Source of the DNA: Burkholderiales bacterium
Lineage (GTDB): Bacteria; Pseudomonadota; Gammaproteobacteria; Burkholderiales; Burkholderiaceae_C
Reading direction: 5' to 3'
Assembly (NCBI GenBank): GCA_003963075.1
Contig: RXJV01000021.1
Coordinates: 1-35,705, forward strand
Length of the DNA stretch: 35,705 bases
The number at the start of each line of letters is the position of its first letter. Within the stretch, counting starts at the first letter, position 1. Below, one piece after another: positions 17,082-25,159 of the stretch. The notes beneath the pieces were generated by a model. It was not told where the DNA came from and ran no database searches. It saw nothing but the letters and a program-made list of their open reading frames with translations. The position numbers and the translations under genes are program-made.

Positions 17082-18629
17082 GTGGACGACCGTATTCGCG
17101 ACGTGGTGGTGCTGGGCGGTGGCTCGGCAGGCTGGCTGGTGGCCGGCCTGCTCGCCGCCGAGCATGGCGACAGCCTGCGCATCACCCTGGTCGAATCGAC
17201 CGACGTGCCCACCATCGGTGTCGGCGAGGGCACCTGGCCGTCGATGCGCGACACGCTGCGCCGCATCGGCCTGTCCGAGCCCGAATTCATCCGCCGCTGC
17301 CAGGTCAGCTTCAAGCAGGGCTCGCGCTTCGACGGCTGGGCCCGCGGCGCGGCCGGCGACGCCGGCGACCGCTACTACCACCCCTTCATGCTGCCGGCCG
17401 GCTGGGGCGAGGCCGACCTGGTGCCCGCCTGGCTGGCCACCCAGCCCGACCGGCCTTTCGCCGATGTGGTCAGCCCGTCGGTGCAGGTCTGCGAAGCCGG
17501 CTGCGCGCCCAAGCAGGTGCAGACGCCCGCCTACGGCGCCGTCGCCAACTACGCCTACCACTTCGACGCCGGCCTGTTCGGCGAGATGCTGCGCGAGCAC
17601 GCCGTCCGGCAGCTCGGCGTGCGGCATGTCGTCGACCATGTCGACGCCGTCCTCAGCCACGACCACGGCGAGCGCGCCGGCGACCTCGCCGCGCTGCGCA
17701 CCCGCGCGCACGGCGACCTGGCGGCGGACCTGTTCATCGACTGCTCGGGCCTGCGCGCCCGGCTGATCGGCGAGCACTTCGGCGTGCCGCTGAAGAGCGA
17801 GCGCGAGGTGCTGTTCAACGACGCCGCGCTGGCCGTGCAGGTGCCCTATGCCCGGCCCGATGCGCCGCTGGCCACCTGCACCATCGCCACCGCCTGGGCC
17901 CAGGGCTGGTGCTGGGACATCGGCCTGCCGCACCGCCGCGGCGTCGGCTGCGTGTTCTCGCGCGCCCACGCCAGCGAGGACGAGGCCCAGGCCGCGCTGC
18001 AGGCCTACCTCGACGCCACCGGCGCCCCGGCCGAGCGGCCCACACCGCGCCTGATCCGCTACGACCCCGGCTACCGCCGGCAGTTCTGGGTGCGCAACTG
18101 CCTGGCCATCGGCCTGTCCAGCGGCTTCATCGAACCGCTGGAGGCCTCGGCCCTCGCGCTGGTGGAGCTGGCCGCGCAGCGCCTGTGCGACGAACTGCCG
18201 ATGACGCCCGCCAGCATGGCCGCCGTCGCGCGCCGCTACAACGACGACTTCGCCTACCGCTGGGCCCGCGTCATCGACTTCCTGAAGCTGCACTACGCAC
18301 TCACCCAGCGCGACGACAGCGCCTACTGGCGCGCCCACCGCGACCCCACCACCTGGCCCCAGCGCCTGCGCGAGCTGCTGCCGCAATGGCGGCTGCGCCC
18401 GCCGGCGCGGCACGACTTCGGCCGCATCGACGAGGTCTTCCCCGCCGCCAGCTACCAGTACGTGCTCTACGGCATGGGTTTCCGGCCAGACACCCAGCCC
18501 CTGCCCGACGCCAAGCTCGCCGCCGCCCGCGCCTGTTTCGACGACGCCGCGCGCCAGGCCCGCCGCTTCGTGCCTGGCCTGCCGGGCCACCGCGCCCTCA
18601 TCGATCACATCCAACGCGCCGCGTCATGA
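17082..18629 (+). CDS. Flavin-dependent tryptophan-halogenase-like protein 1
   Basis: FADH2-dependent halogenase-like protein of 515 residues. It has the FAD-binding GGGSAGW (12-18), the expected catalytic lysine K78 in VSFKQGSRFDGW, and a GFIEPLEAS segment at the position of the Trp-halogenase GFVEPLEST. The family signature WxWxIP is altered: residues 276-281 read WCWDIG, with Gly for Pro, so this belongs to a divergent subgroup. The GTG start at 17082 has AGGAG five bases upstream; the longer open frame has no ribosome site. It overlaps the SapC gene by four bases (ATGA). No flavin reductase is in the window. The natural substrate of such receptor-linked halogenases is unknown; free tryptophan is not assured. 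Confidence 0.88.
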   Translation: MDDRIRDVVVLGGGSAGWLVAGLLAAEHGDSLRITLVESTDVPTIGVGEGTWPSMRDTLRRIGLSEPEFIRRCQVSFKQGSRFDGWARGAAGDAGDRYYHPFMLPAGWGEADLVPAWLATQPDRPFADVVSPSVQVCEAGCAPKQVQTPAYGAVANYAYHFDAGLFGEMLREHAVRQLGVRHVVDHVDAVLSHDHGERAGDLAALRTRAHGDLAADLFIDCSGLRARLIGEHFGVPLKSEREVLFNDAALAVQVPYARPDAPLATCTIATAWAQGWCWDIGLPHRRGVGCVFSRAHASEDEAQAALQAYLDATGAPAERPTPRLIRYDPGYRRQFWVRNCLAIGLSSGFIEPLEASALALVELAAQRLCDELPMTPASMAAVARRYNDDFAYRWARVIDFLKLHYALTQRDDSAYWRAHRDPTTWPQRLRELLPQWRLRPPARHDFGRIDEVFPAASYQYVLYGMGFRPDTQPLPDAKLAAARACFDDAARQARRFVPGLPGHRALIDHIQRAAS

Positions 18630-19333
18630 ACCCCGCCCTGCTCGACAACATCACCCACCGCCACCTGCGCATCCACACCGAGCGCGCAGCCCAGCGCGGC
18701 GATGCCCGCCACTTCGCGCTGGCGCTGCCGGCGGAGTTCCGGCAGCTGCAGGCCCACTTCCCCATCGTCTTCCAGCTCGTGGACGGCGGCACCGGCTTCC
18801 AGCCCGTGGCGCTGTTCGGGCTGGAGGAGGGCCAGAACGTCTTCCTGACCGACACCGGCTGGGATGCGCCCGTCGTGCCCATGGCCCTGCAGCGCGACCC
18901 GTTCCTGATCGGCCGCGGCCCCGACGACAGCCTGCAGCTGCACATCGACCTCGACAGCCCGCGCATCGTCCGCGCGCACGAGGGCGAGGTCGGCACCGCC
19001 CTGTTCATGCCGCACGGCGGCTTCAGCGACTACCTCGACCATGTCGTGCAGCTGATGGAGCACCTGCATGCGCAGGCCCAGCAGCTGCCGGCCTTCATCG
19101 AGGCCCTCACCCGCCACCAGCTGCTCGAACCCTTCGCGATCGACATCGAAACGCCCGACGGAGAACAGCAGCGCCTGACCGGCCTGTTCACCATCCACGA
19201 GGAGCGCCTGGCCGCGCTGCCCGGCGCCGCCCTGGAGGCCCTGGCCCGCGACGGCCACCTGCTGCCGATCTACATGCAGATCGCGTCGCTCGCCCAACTG
19301 CCCGTCTTGCTCGAGCGTTCTCGCCGCCGCTGA
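18626..19333 (+). CDS. SapC-like protein
   Basis: Protein of 235 residues matching the SapC family (PF07277-type), recognisable by FALALPAEFRQLQAHFPIVFQ near residue 30, then the FPxxL/LDTGWD-like and QRDPFLIG segments, FMPHGGFSDYLDHVVQLMEHLHAQ and the C-terminal LLPIYMQIASLAQL. There is no signal peptide or membrane segment, so it is probably cytoplasmic. The name comes from Campylobacter surface-array loci, but the biochemical role is not established. Its ATG overlaps the halogenase 1 stop, and the cupin gene starts 5 bases after its stop. Recurrent association with TonB receptors and halogenases suggests it works with them. Confidence 0.88.
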   Translation: MNPALLDNITHRHLRIHTERAAQRGDARHFALALPAEFRQLQAHFPIVFQLVDGGTGFQPVALFGLEEGQNVFLTDTGWDAPVVPMALQRDPFLIGRGPDDSLQLHIDLDSPRIVRAHEGEVGTALFMPHGGFSDYLDHVVQLMEHLHAQAQQLPAFIEALTRHQLLEPFAIDIETPDGEQQRLTGLFTIHEERLAALPGAALEALARDGHLLPIYMQIASLAQLPVLLERSRRR

Positions 19334-19338
19334 CCTCC

Positions 19339-20346
19339 ATGCGCGCCATCCCCGACTGGACCGGCCCCTTCGACCCCAACCAGCTCCCCGCCGAGCTGCT
19401 GACGGCCGAGCGGCCCTATGTCGTGCGCGGGGGCTTCGCGCACTGGCCGGTGGTCCAGGCCGCGAACCAGTCCGACGAGGCCCTGGCCCGCTACCTGATG
19501 GGGTTCTACAACGGCGTGCGCATCGGCCTGTTCCAGCTCGCGCCCGAGGCGCGCGGGCGGGTGTTCTACGCCGACGACAGCCTCAGCAGCTTCAACTTCC
19601 ACCGCTACGCCGCCACGCTGGACCAGGTGCTCACCGGCCTGTTGGGCGTCGCCGGCACGCCCGAGCCGCCGGCGCTCTATGTCGGCTCCACCACCGTCGA
19701 GGCCGTGCTGCCCGGCTTTCTCGATGCCAACGGCCTGGGCCTCGGCGCGCGTGATGCCCTCGTCAGCCTGTGGCTGGGCAACCGCACCCGCATCGCCGCG
19801 CACTACGACCTGCCGGACAACCTCGCCATCGTCGCCGCCGGCCGGCGGCGCTTCACCGTCTTCCCGCCCGAGCAGCTGCCCAACCTCTACCTCGGCCCGC
19901 TGGACCCGACCCCCGCCGGCCAGCCGGTCAGCCTGGTGGATTTCCACCGGCCGGACTTCGAGCGCTTCCCGCGCTTCCGCGACGCGCTGGCGGCGGGCGA
20001 AGCGGCCGAGCTGGCGCCGGGCGATGCGGTCTACATCCCCAGCATGTGGTTCCACCATGTCGAGGGCCTGGCCCCGTTGAACCTGCTGATCAATGCCTGG
20101 TGGCGCCAGACCGCCGACCATGTCGACTCGCCGCTCAGCACCCTGCGCCTGGCCCTGATGACGCTGCGCGACCTGCCCGAAAAAGAAAAGCGCATCTGGC
20201 GGCACCACTTCCAGCACTTCGTCTTCGAGGCCAATGAAGACACCTGGGCCCATATCCCGCCCGCAGCCCGCGGCCTGCTCGGGCCGATTGACGAGACCTT
20301 GTCCCGCCAGGCCCGCACCCAACTCCTCAACCAACTGAAGCGATGA
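19339..20346 (+). CDS. Cupin_8/JmjC-like Fe(II)/2-oxoglutarate oxygenase homologue
   Basis: Protein of 335 residues with a cupin-like JmjC fold. Candidate iron ligands are H155 and D157 (AAHYDLPDN) and the distal histidine in WFHHVEGL (H239 or H240, most likely H240), separated by a strand-rich stretch containing FTVFPPEQLPNLYLGP, which is typical of cupin_8 proteins such as FIH-type hydroxylases. Known members hydroxylate proteins or peptides; whether this one is active is unknown. It lies between the SapC gene (5-base gap) and halogenase 2 (ATGA overlap), so it is translated with them. It has no export signal. Confidence 0.87.
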   Translation: MRAIPDWTGPFDPNQLPAELLTAERPYVVRGGFAHWPVVQAANQSDEALARYLMGFYNGVRIGLFQLAPEARGRVFYADDSLSSFNFHRYAATLDQVLTGLLGVAGTPEPPALYVGSTTVEAVLPGFLDANGLGLGARDALVSLWLGNRTRIAAHYDLPDNLAIVAAGRRRFTVFPPEQLPNLYLGPLDPTPAGQPVSLVDFHRPDFERFPRFRDALAAGEAAELAPGDAVYIPSMWFHHVEGLAPLNLLINAWWRQTADHVDSPLSTLRLALMTLRDLPEKEKRIWRHHFQHFVFEANEDTWAHIPPAARGLLGPIDETLSRQARTQLLNQLKR

Positions 20347-21893
20347 ACACCACCCAGCCTTTCAAGCGCGTCCTCATTGCCGGCGGCGGCACCGCCGGCT
20401 GGATGATGGCCGCGCTGATGAGCAAACTGCTCGGCAAGCAGCTCGACATCAAGCTCGTCGAGTCCGAGGAGATCGGCACCGTCGGCGTCGGCGAGGCCAC
20501 CATCCCGGCGCTGCACACCTTCCACAACCTGCTCGGCATCAACGAGGCCGAGTTCATGGCCGCCACCAACGCCACCTTCAAGCTCGGCATCAACTTCGAG
20601 GGCTGGAAGGACGTCGGCCAAAACTACTTCCACTCCTTCGGCACCACCGGCACCGACCACTGGAGCGCCGGCTTCCAGCACTTCTGGCTCAAGGGCCGCA
20701 CGCTGGGCCTGGCCAAGACCTACACCGACTACAACCCCGAGACGGTGGCCGCCTTTGCCAACCGCTTCGCCCACCTGCCGCGCAACGGCCTGAACTACGC
20801 CTACCACCTGGACGCCGGCCGCTACGCCAAATACCTGCGCGCGATGAGCGAGGCCTGCGGCGTGCAGCGCATCGAGGGCAAGATCGCCCGGGTGCTCAAG
20901 CATGGCCGCGAGGCCGGCGCCGCGCGCGAGGGCGACCTCGCCGCGCTGCAGATGCAAGACGGCAGCCGCCTGGAGGCTGACTTCTTCATCGACTGCACCG
21001 GCTTTCGCTCCCTGCTGCTGGGCGAGGCCCTGGGCGTGGGCTACGAGGACTGGTCCTACTGGCTGCCCTGCGACAGCGCCGTGGCCGTGCAGACGGCCTC
21101 CGTGCGCGAGGCCTGGCCTTACACCCGCTCCATTGCCCACCCCTTCGGCTGGCAGTGGCGCATCCCGCTGCAGCACCGCGTGGGCAACGGCCTGGTCTAC
21201 AGCAGCAAGGAGCTCAGCGACGCCGACGCCCCCGAGATGCTCAAGCGAAACGTCGAAGGCGAGCTGCTGACCCAGCCGCGCATCATCAAGTTCCTGCCCG
21301 GCCAGCGCGACAAGGTCTGGGCCCGCAACTGCGTGGCCGTCGGCCTGGCCAGCGGCTTCGTCGAGCCGCTGGAGTCCACCAGCATCCACCTCATCCAGCG
21401 CGCGGCCATCCGGCTGATGCAGCTCTTCCCGGCCGGCGGCATCCAGCAGGGCGATGTGGACGAGTTCAACCTGCAGTCCAAGCGCGAGCTGGAGCACATC
21501 CGCGACTTCATCGTCTTGCACTACCACGTCAACGCCCGCATCGACTCGGCGCTCTGGAAGCATGTGCGCGAGATGGACATCCTGCCCTCGCTGCGCCACC
21601 GCATCGAGCTGTTCCGCGAGGCCGGCCGCGTGTTCCGCCCCAGCGACGAGCTCTTTGCCGAGAACTCCTGGGTGCAGGTCATGATGGGCCAGGGCATCAC
21701 GCCCGAGCGCTACCACCCCGTGGCCGACCTGATGGGCCGCCAGGAGCTGGGCAACTTCCTCGGCGACATCCACCTCAAGGTGGCGCGCACCGTGGCCGGC
21801 CTGCCCGGCCACCAGGCCTATGTCGAGCAGCTCTGCGCGCCCTACCGCAGCGCCACCACGGCCCAGCTCGCCGCCACGCCGCTGCGGGCTTGA
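20343..21893 (+). CDS. Flavin-dependent tryptophan-halogenase-like protein 2
   Basis: Halogenase-like protein of 516 residues, paralogous to but clearly distinct from the first. FAD-binding GGGTAGW is at 14-20, the expected catalytic lysine is K80 in ATFKLGINFEGW, the signature WQWRIP is intact near residue 270, and GFVEPLESTSIHLI keeps the Glu-Ser pair of classical Trp halogenases. All hallmarks for FADH2-driven hypohalous acid chemistry are thus present. It is the last gene of the coupled set; a T-tailed terminator lies about 150 bases downstream. The reductase partner would have to be supplied from elsewhere in the genome. The substrate is unknown. Confidence 0.9.
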   Translation: MNTTQPFKRVLIAGGGTAGWMMAALMSKLLGKQLDIKLVESEEIGTVGVGEATIPALHTFHNLLGINEAEFMAATNATFKLGINFEGWKDVGQNYFHSFGTTGTDHWSAGFQHFWLKGRTLGLAKTYTDYNPETVAAFANRFAHLPRNGLNYAYHLDAGRYAKYLRAMSEACGVQRIEGKIARVLKHGREAGAAREGDLAALQMQDGSRLEADFFIDCTGFRSLLLGEALGVGYEDWSYWLPCDSAVAVQTASVREAWPYTRSIAHPFGWQWRIPLQHRVGNGLVYSSKELSDADAPEMLKRNVEGELLTQPRIIKFLPGQRDKVWARNCVAVGLASGFVEPLESTSIHLIQRAAIRLMQLFPAGGIQQGDVDEFNLQSKRELEHIRDFIVLHYHVNARIDSALWKHVREMDILPSLRHRIELFREAGRVFRPSDELFAENSWVQVMMGQGITPERYHPVADLMGRQELGNFLGDIHLKVARTVAGLPGHQAYVEQLCAPYRSATTAQLAATPLRA

Positions 21894-21905
21894 AAACCCC
21901 AGCGC

Positions 21906-21986
21906 ATGCCCGACATTCCGAACCGGCTCACACTCTCGACCATCATGAAGCTCAACCACACGACCCAAGCCCGCCTCAGCCCCTGA
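21906..21986 (+). CDS. Possible 26-residue leader peptide
   Basis: Frame MPDIPNRLTLSTIMKLNHTT plus six residues, ending TGA at 21986; an internal ATG at 21945 would give 13 residues. It stops 18 bases before the first hairpin of the EF-G leader, the right distance for ribosome-controlled folding. No strong Shine-Dalgarno sequence is visible, and no codon is strikingly repeated, so coding status is doubtful. Confidence 0.25.
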   Translation: MPDIPNRLTLSTIMKLNHTTQARLSP

Positions 21987-22004
21987 GCGCCCTTCGACCG
22001 TGTT

Positions 22005-22025
22005 CGGAAGGCGCGCTGCCTTCCG
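22005..22025 (+). repeat. Hairpin 1 of the EF-G2 leader
   Basis: CGGAAGGC (22005-22012) pairs with GCCTTCCG (22018-22025) over a 5-base loop. It has no T-run and could serve as the anti-antiterminator of an attenuator. Confidence 0.5.
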
Positions 22026-22039
22026 GTTCAGCACCCAGC

Positions 22040-22078
22040 AACCCCGGCAGGCCCGCACCTCCCGGGGTTTTGTTTTTT
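22040..22078 (+). terminator. Intrinsic terminator after halogenase operon / before EF-G2
   Basis: AACCCCGG (22040-22047) pairs with CCGGGGTT (22062-22069) across a 14-base loop and is followed by TTGTTTTTT. This is the clearest rho-independent terminator in the window. It ends the halogenase operon and may also act on transcripts reading into the EF-G gene. Confidence 0.8.
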
Positions 22079-22097
22079 CTGTAGTCCGAGTTCCGCC

Positions 22098-22205
22098 ATG
22101 TTCACCCGCACCTTCGACAAGCTGATCGCCACGATTCCCGAGCGCCGGAGCGCCGCTCGGCCCTGCTTGTCGCCCATGCGCTTCGGCGTCCTGACCTCGC
22201 GCTAG
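22098..22205 (+). CDS. Possible 35-residue small protein
   Basis: Frame beginning MFTRTFDKLIATIPERRSAA and ending at a TAG at 22203-22205, between the terminator and the EF-G gene. It is basic, with an amphipathic start. There is no strong ribosome site (GAG about 10 bases upstream only). I recognise no family; it may be chance. Confidence 0.25.
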   Translation: MFTRTFDKLIATIPERRSAARPCLSPMRFGVLTSR

Positions 22206-22219
22206 CCCTGTGATTCCAC

Positions 22220-22239
22220 GGGGCTGGCAAGCCAACCCC
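22220..22239 (+). repeat. Small hairpin near the EF-G2 ribosome site
   Basis: GGGG-c-TGGC pairs with GCCA-a-CCCC around a 2-base AA loop (likely opening to a larger loop). It ends about 6 bases before AGGA, so it could influence ribosome access. Confidence 0.35.
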
Positions 22240-22254
22240 GAATCAGGAATCACC

Positions 22255-24279
22255 ATGAACTCGAACACCACCTTCCGCAACCTGCGCAACATCGGCGTCA
22301 TTGCCCACGTCGACGCCGGCAAGACCACCACCACCGAACGCATCCTGTTCTACACGGGCGAGAACCACCGCATTGGCGAAGTCCACGACGGCGCCACGAC
22401 GATGGACTTCGACCCCCAGGAGCGCGCGCGCGGCATCACCATCCACAGCGCGGCCACCACCGTGCACTGGCGCGGCACGCAAGTGAATCTGATCGACACG
22501 CCCGGACACATCGACTTCAACGTCGAGGTGCGCCGCTCCCTGCGCGTGCTCGACGGGGCCGTCGTCGTCTTCGACGGCGTGGCCGGCGTCGAGCCCCAGA
22601 CCGAGACCAACTGGCGCCTCGCGGACGACTACCGCGTGCCCCGCATCGCCTTCGTCAACAAGCTGGACCGCACGGGTGCGGACTTCCAGCGCGTCGTCTC
22701 GATGATGCAGGAGCGCCTGGGTGCGCGCGCGCTGCCGCTGCAGCTGCCCATCGGCGCCGAGGGCGAGTTCCGTGGCGTCGTGGACCTGCTCACCCTGCGC
22801 GCCCTCGTCTGGGACCGCGACGACGCCTCCGCGCCCCCGCGCGTGGCCGACATTCCGCCCGAGCTGCTCACCGCCGCCCAGGACGCCCGCGCACGCCTGG
22901 TGGAAGCCATCGTCGAGCGCGACGACGCGCTGCTCGACGCCTGGCTGCGCGGCGAACAGCCGTCGGTCGACGCGCTGCGCGCCGGCCTGCGCGCCGCCAC
23001 CGTCGCGGGCGAGCTCGCGCCCGTGCTCGCCGGCTCGGCCTTCCGCAACCGCGGCGTCGAGCCGCTGCTGGACGCCGTCGTCGACTACGTCCCGCGCCCC
23101 GGCGAAGCCCCCGGCGCGGTGGGCACGCACGCCCCGCGTGACGGCCTCTCCGCCCTTGCCTTCAAGCTCACCGCCGACGACCACGGCACGATGGTGTTCG
23201 TGCGCGTCTATGCCGGCACGCTCAAGCGCGGCGACACGGTCTGGAACGCCAGCACCGGCCAGGCCGAGCGCGTCTCGCGGCTGTACGAGATCCACGCCGA
23301 CCGCCGCGTCGAGCGCGAAAGCCTCGCTGCGGGCGACATCGCCGGCCTCGTCGGCCTGAAGGACGTGCTCACCGGCCACACCCTAGCCGCCCACAAGGGC
23401 GCGCCCGTGCTGGAAAGCATTGCCGTGCCCGAGGCCGTCATCGACGTCGCCATCGAGCCCCGCAGCCAGGACGGCGCCGCCGCACTCGCCAAGGGCCTGG
23501 GCGTGCTCGTGCGCGAAGACCCGTCGTTGCGCCTGCGCCAGGACGCCGACTCCGGCCAGACCCTGCTCTCCGGCATGGGCGAGCTGCAGCTCGAAGTGGC
23601 GGTGGAAAAGCTGCGCTCACGCTTCGGCGTGGACGTGGCCGTGGGCCGGCCCCAGGTGGCCTACCGCGAGACCATCACCGCCCCGGCCGAGCTGCGCCAT
23701 GTGCACAAGAAGCAAAGCGGCGGCCCCGGCCAGTTCGCCGAGCTGACGCTGCGCCTCGCGCCGCTGCCGCGGGGCGAGGGCCTGCGCTTTGCCAGCACCG
23801 TGGTGGGCGGCGCCATCCCGCGCGAGTTCATCCCGGCGGTGGAGGCCGGCATCCGCCGCGCCGCCCAGGCCGGCCCGCTGGCCGGCCACCCGCTGGTGGA
23901 CTTCGAGGCCACGCTCGTGGACGGCAGCGCCCACGTGCGCGACTCCTCGGCCCTGGCCTTCGAGCTGGCCGCCGCCACCGCGCTGCGCGAGGCCGCGCTG
24001 AAGGCCGCGCCCGTGGTGCTGGAGCCGGTGATGGCCGTGGAGGTCATCACCCCGGCGGAAAGCCTGGGCGACGTCATCGGCGACCTGCTGCGCCGCCGCG
24101 GCCAGGTGCAGGGCCAGGACGCGCGCGGCAACGCGGTCGTCGTCACGGCCCATGTGCCGCTGGAGCGCATGTTTGGCTACATCGGCCAGCTGCGCGCCCT
24201 CAGCTCGGGCCGCGCGCAGTTCACGATGCAGCTGAGCCACTACGCCGAGGTACCGGCGCGGGTGGCTATGGCGGCATGA
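22255..24279 (+). CDS. fusA2: Elongation factor G, second-type paralogue
   Basis: Ribosomal translocase GTPase of 674 residues, slightly shorter than the roughly 700 of housekeeping EF-G. GTPase motifs: G1 AHVDAGKT (17-24), RGIT (59-62), DTPGH (81-85) and NKLD (135-138); domain II starts near ALAFKLTADDHGTMVFVRVY, domain IV has HVHKKQSGGPGQF and the C-terminal domain ends MFGYIGQLRALSSGRAQFTM. The ATG at 22255 follows AGGA by 7 bases. It is not next to rpsL, rpsG or tuf, as the housekeeping gene is, so it is probably a specialised copy (recycling, stress or antibiotic tolerance). A degenerate copy of its 3' end lies at 25437-25705. The symbol is a label of convenience. Confidence 0.88.
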   Translation: MNSNTTFRNLRNIGVIAHVDAGKTTTTERILFYTGENHRIGEVHDGATTMDFDPQERARGITIHSAATTVHWRGTQVNLIDTPGHIDFNVEVRRSLRVLDGAVVVFDGVAGVEPQTETNWRLADDYRVPRIAFVNKLDRTGADFQRVVSMMQERLGARALPLQLPIGAEGEFRGVVDLLTLRALVWDRDDASAPPRVADIPPELLTAAQDARARLVEAIVERDDALLDAWLRGEQPSVDALRAGLRAATVAGELAPVLAGSAFRNRGVEPLLDAVVDYVPRPGEAPGAVGTHAPRDGLSALAFKLTADDHGTMVFVRVYAGTLKRGDTVWNASTGQAERVSRLYEIHADRRVERESLAAGDIAGLVGLKDVLTGHTLAAHKGAPVLESIAVPEAVIDVAIEPRSQDGAAALAKGLGVLVREDPSLRLRQDADSGQTLLSGMGELQLEVAVEKLRSRFGVDVAVGRPQVAYRETITAPAELRHVHKKQSGGPGQFAELTLRLAPLPRGEGLRFASTVVGGAIPREFIPAVEAGIRRAAQAGPLAGHPLVDFEATLVDGSAHVRDSSALAFELAAATALREAALKAAPVVLEPVMAVEVITPAESLGDVIGDLLRRRGQVQGQDARGNAVVVTAHVPLERMFGYIGQLRALSSGRAQFTMQLSHYAEVPARVAMAA

Positions 24280-24430
24280 CGTGAGGTGGGAGGTGGACCG
24301 GAGGGTCTGCCTCCCGCCTGTTCCGCGGGGTGCCAGACCCGGGCGGGCGACTGCCGCTCTCGCAGCGGTTGCGGTCCGTCGGTTTGCCGAGCTCGAAGGG
24401 CGGAAGCGGTCGCTCAACGTTCGCGCTCAA

Positions 24431-24462
24431 CCGACCGAGCCAGCGTAGTTGGCAAGGGTCGG
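24431..24462 (-). terminator. Nested hairpin downstream of a small exported-protein gene
   Basis: CCGACC (24431-24436) pairs with GGTCGG (24457-24462), with an inner GCCA/TGGC pairing. It lies 27 bases past the minus-strand stop codon at 24489. There is no T-run, so termination is only possible. Confidence 0.35.
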
Positions 24463-24488
24463 ATGGAGCAAAGAGTTAGCCAGCACTA

Positions 24489-25040
24489 TCAGCACCCAAA
24501 GTTTTTGGTCTTGTCTTGCGCCACCGTCTCTTGCGCCAACAGGCGAATGGTGGAGTACGCCATTCCGTAGCTTCGATGGTCGCATTCGATACTGCTCGTG
24601 TATTCCTTGAGTACGACTTCCACAGGGAATTCATACCTAGGCGCGCTTCCTTGCAGCACCCCGTTGGCGCGCTCGGCGCCTAGCAAGGAAACAAGAATTG
24701 ACCGTGGCTCTTTGGCTATCCAAAGAGCCGCGACAGGTGCAGGGTAGTAGCCCAAAGCCTGTGGGAGCTTTCCGCGTGACGATGCATCCGGTTCAAAGAA
24801 TGCCTGGCCTACCTCGTCCGTTTGCTCCGCACCCCCCGGAACGCGATCGAACTCGATCACCAGCAATCCCGCTAGCTTCAACTTGCCACGCCAGCAAGCG
24901 GAGTCTTGGCCAAAATCTCTCGGGCAGCGGGATCGCGTGAGTGCCGAGTCTCCTTTCGTGTACTCCGCCCGCAGCGAAACCTCCGCGGCATTGCCGGTCG
25001 TAGCGGCAACGAGAACCGCAATGGCGGCAAGAACCTTCAT
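24489..25040 (-). CDS. Hypothetical exported protein
   Basis: Unrecognised protein of 183 residues. The signal peptide is clear (MKVLAAIAVLVAATTGNAAE, cleavage near residue 20). The mature part has four cysteines in positions that could form two disulfides (CPRDFGQDSAC; IEC; final FGC). I chose the ATG at 25040 because the signal peptide starts there; an open extension to 25106 lacks a hydrophobic start. By eye its base composition is noticeably lower in G+C than flanking genes and its codon use is less biased, which suggests acquisition from elsewhere. It lies alone between the EF-G gene and a broken transposase. No function is proposed. Confidence 0.65.
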   Translation of the reverse strand: MKVLAAIAVLVAATTGNAAEVSLRAEYTKGDSALTRSRCPRDFGQDSACWRGKLKLAGLLVIEFDRVPGGAEQTDEVGQAFFEPDASSRGKLPQALGYYPAPVAALWIAKEPRSILVSLLGAERANGVLQGSAPRYEFPVEVVLKEYTSSIECDHRSYGMAYSTIRLLAQETVAQDKTKNFGC

Positions 25041-25159
25041 GCTGCTTAACGAATGAAAGGGACTTCCCCGTCCCGAACCAGCCGCGTTGCGGCCAACGGC
25101 AACCAAGTGCCACGATGGGAAGTGCGATCTCTCATCAACTCATTTGGAAGGGGAAGTCC

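Larger units (their letters stand above)
21894..22254 (+). promoter_or_regulatory. Leader/attenuator-like region before EF-G2
   Basis: This 361-base gap separates halogenase 2 from the EF-G gene. It contains a short reading frame, two consecutive hairpins of which the second has a T-run, a second short reading frame and a small hairpin next to the EF-G ribosome site. The segment CTGCC (22016-22020) plus GGTT (22025-22028) can also pair with AACC (22040-22043) plus GGCAG (22046-22050). That pairing would break both hairpins, as an antiterminator does. It may equally be just the end of the upstream operon. Confidence 0.5.

Noticed and set aside
24413-24480. Integron attC-like site (GCTCAAC repeats and GTTGAGC on the other strand)
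   Set aside because: One core matches GTTRRRY, but the partner core does not pair with it and the hairpin arms directly abut the core, so the attC geometry is not met; no integrase is present.
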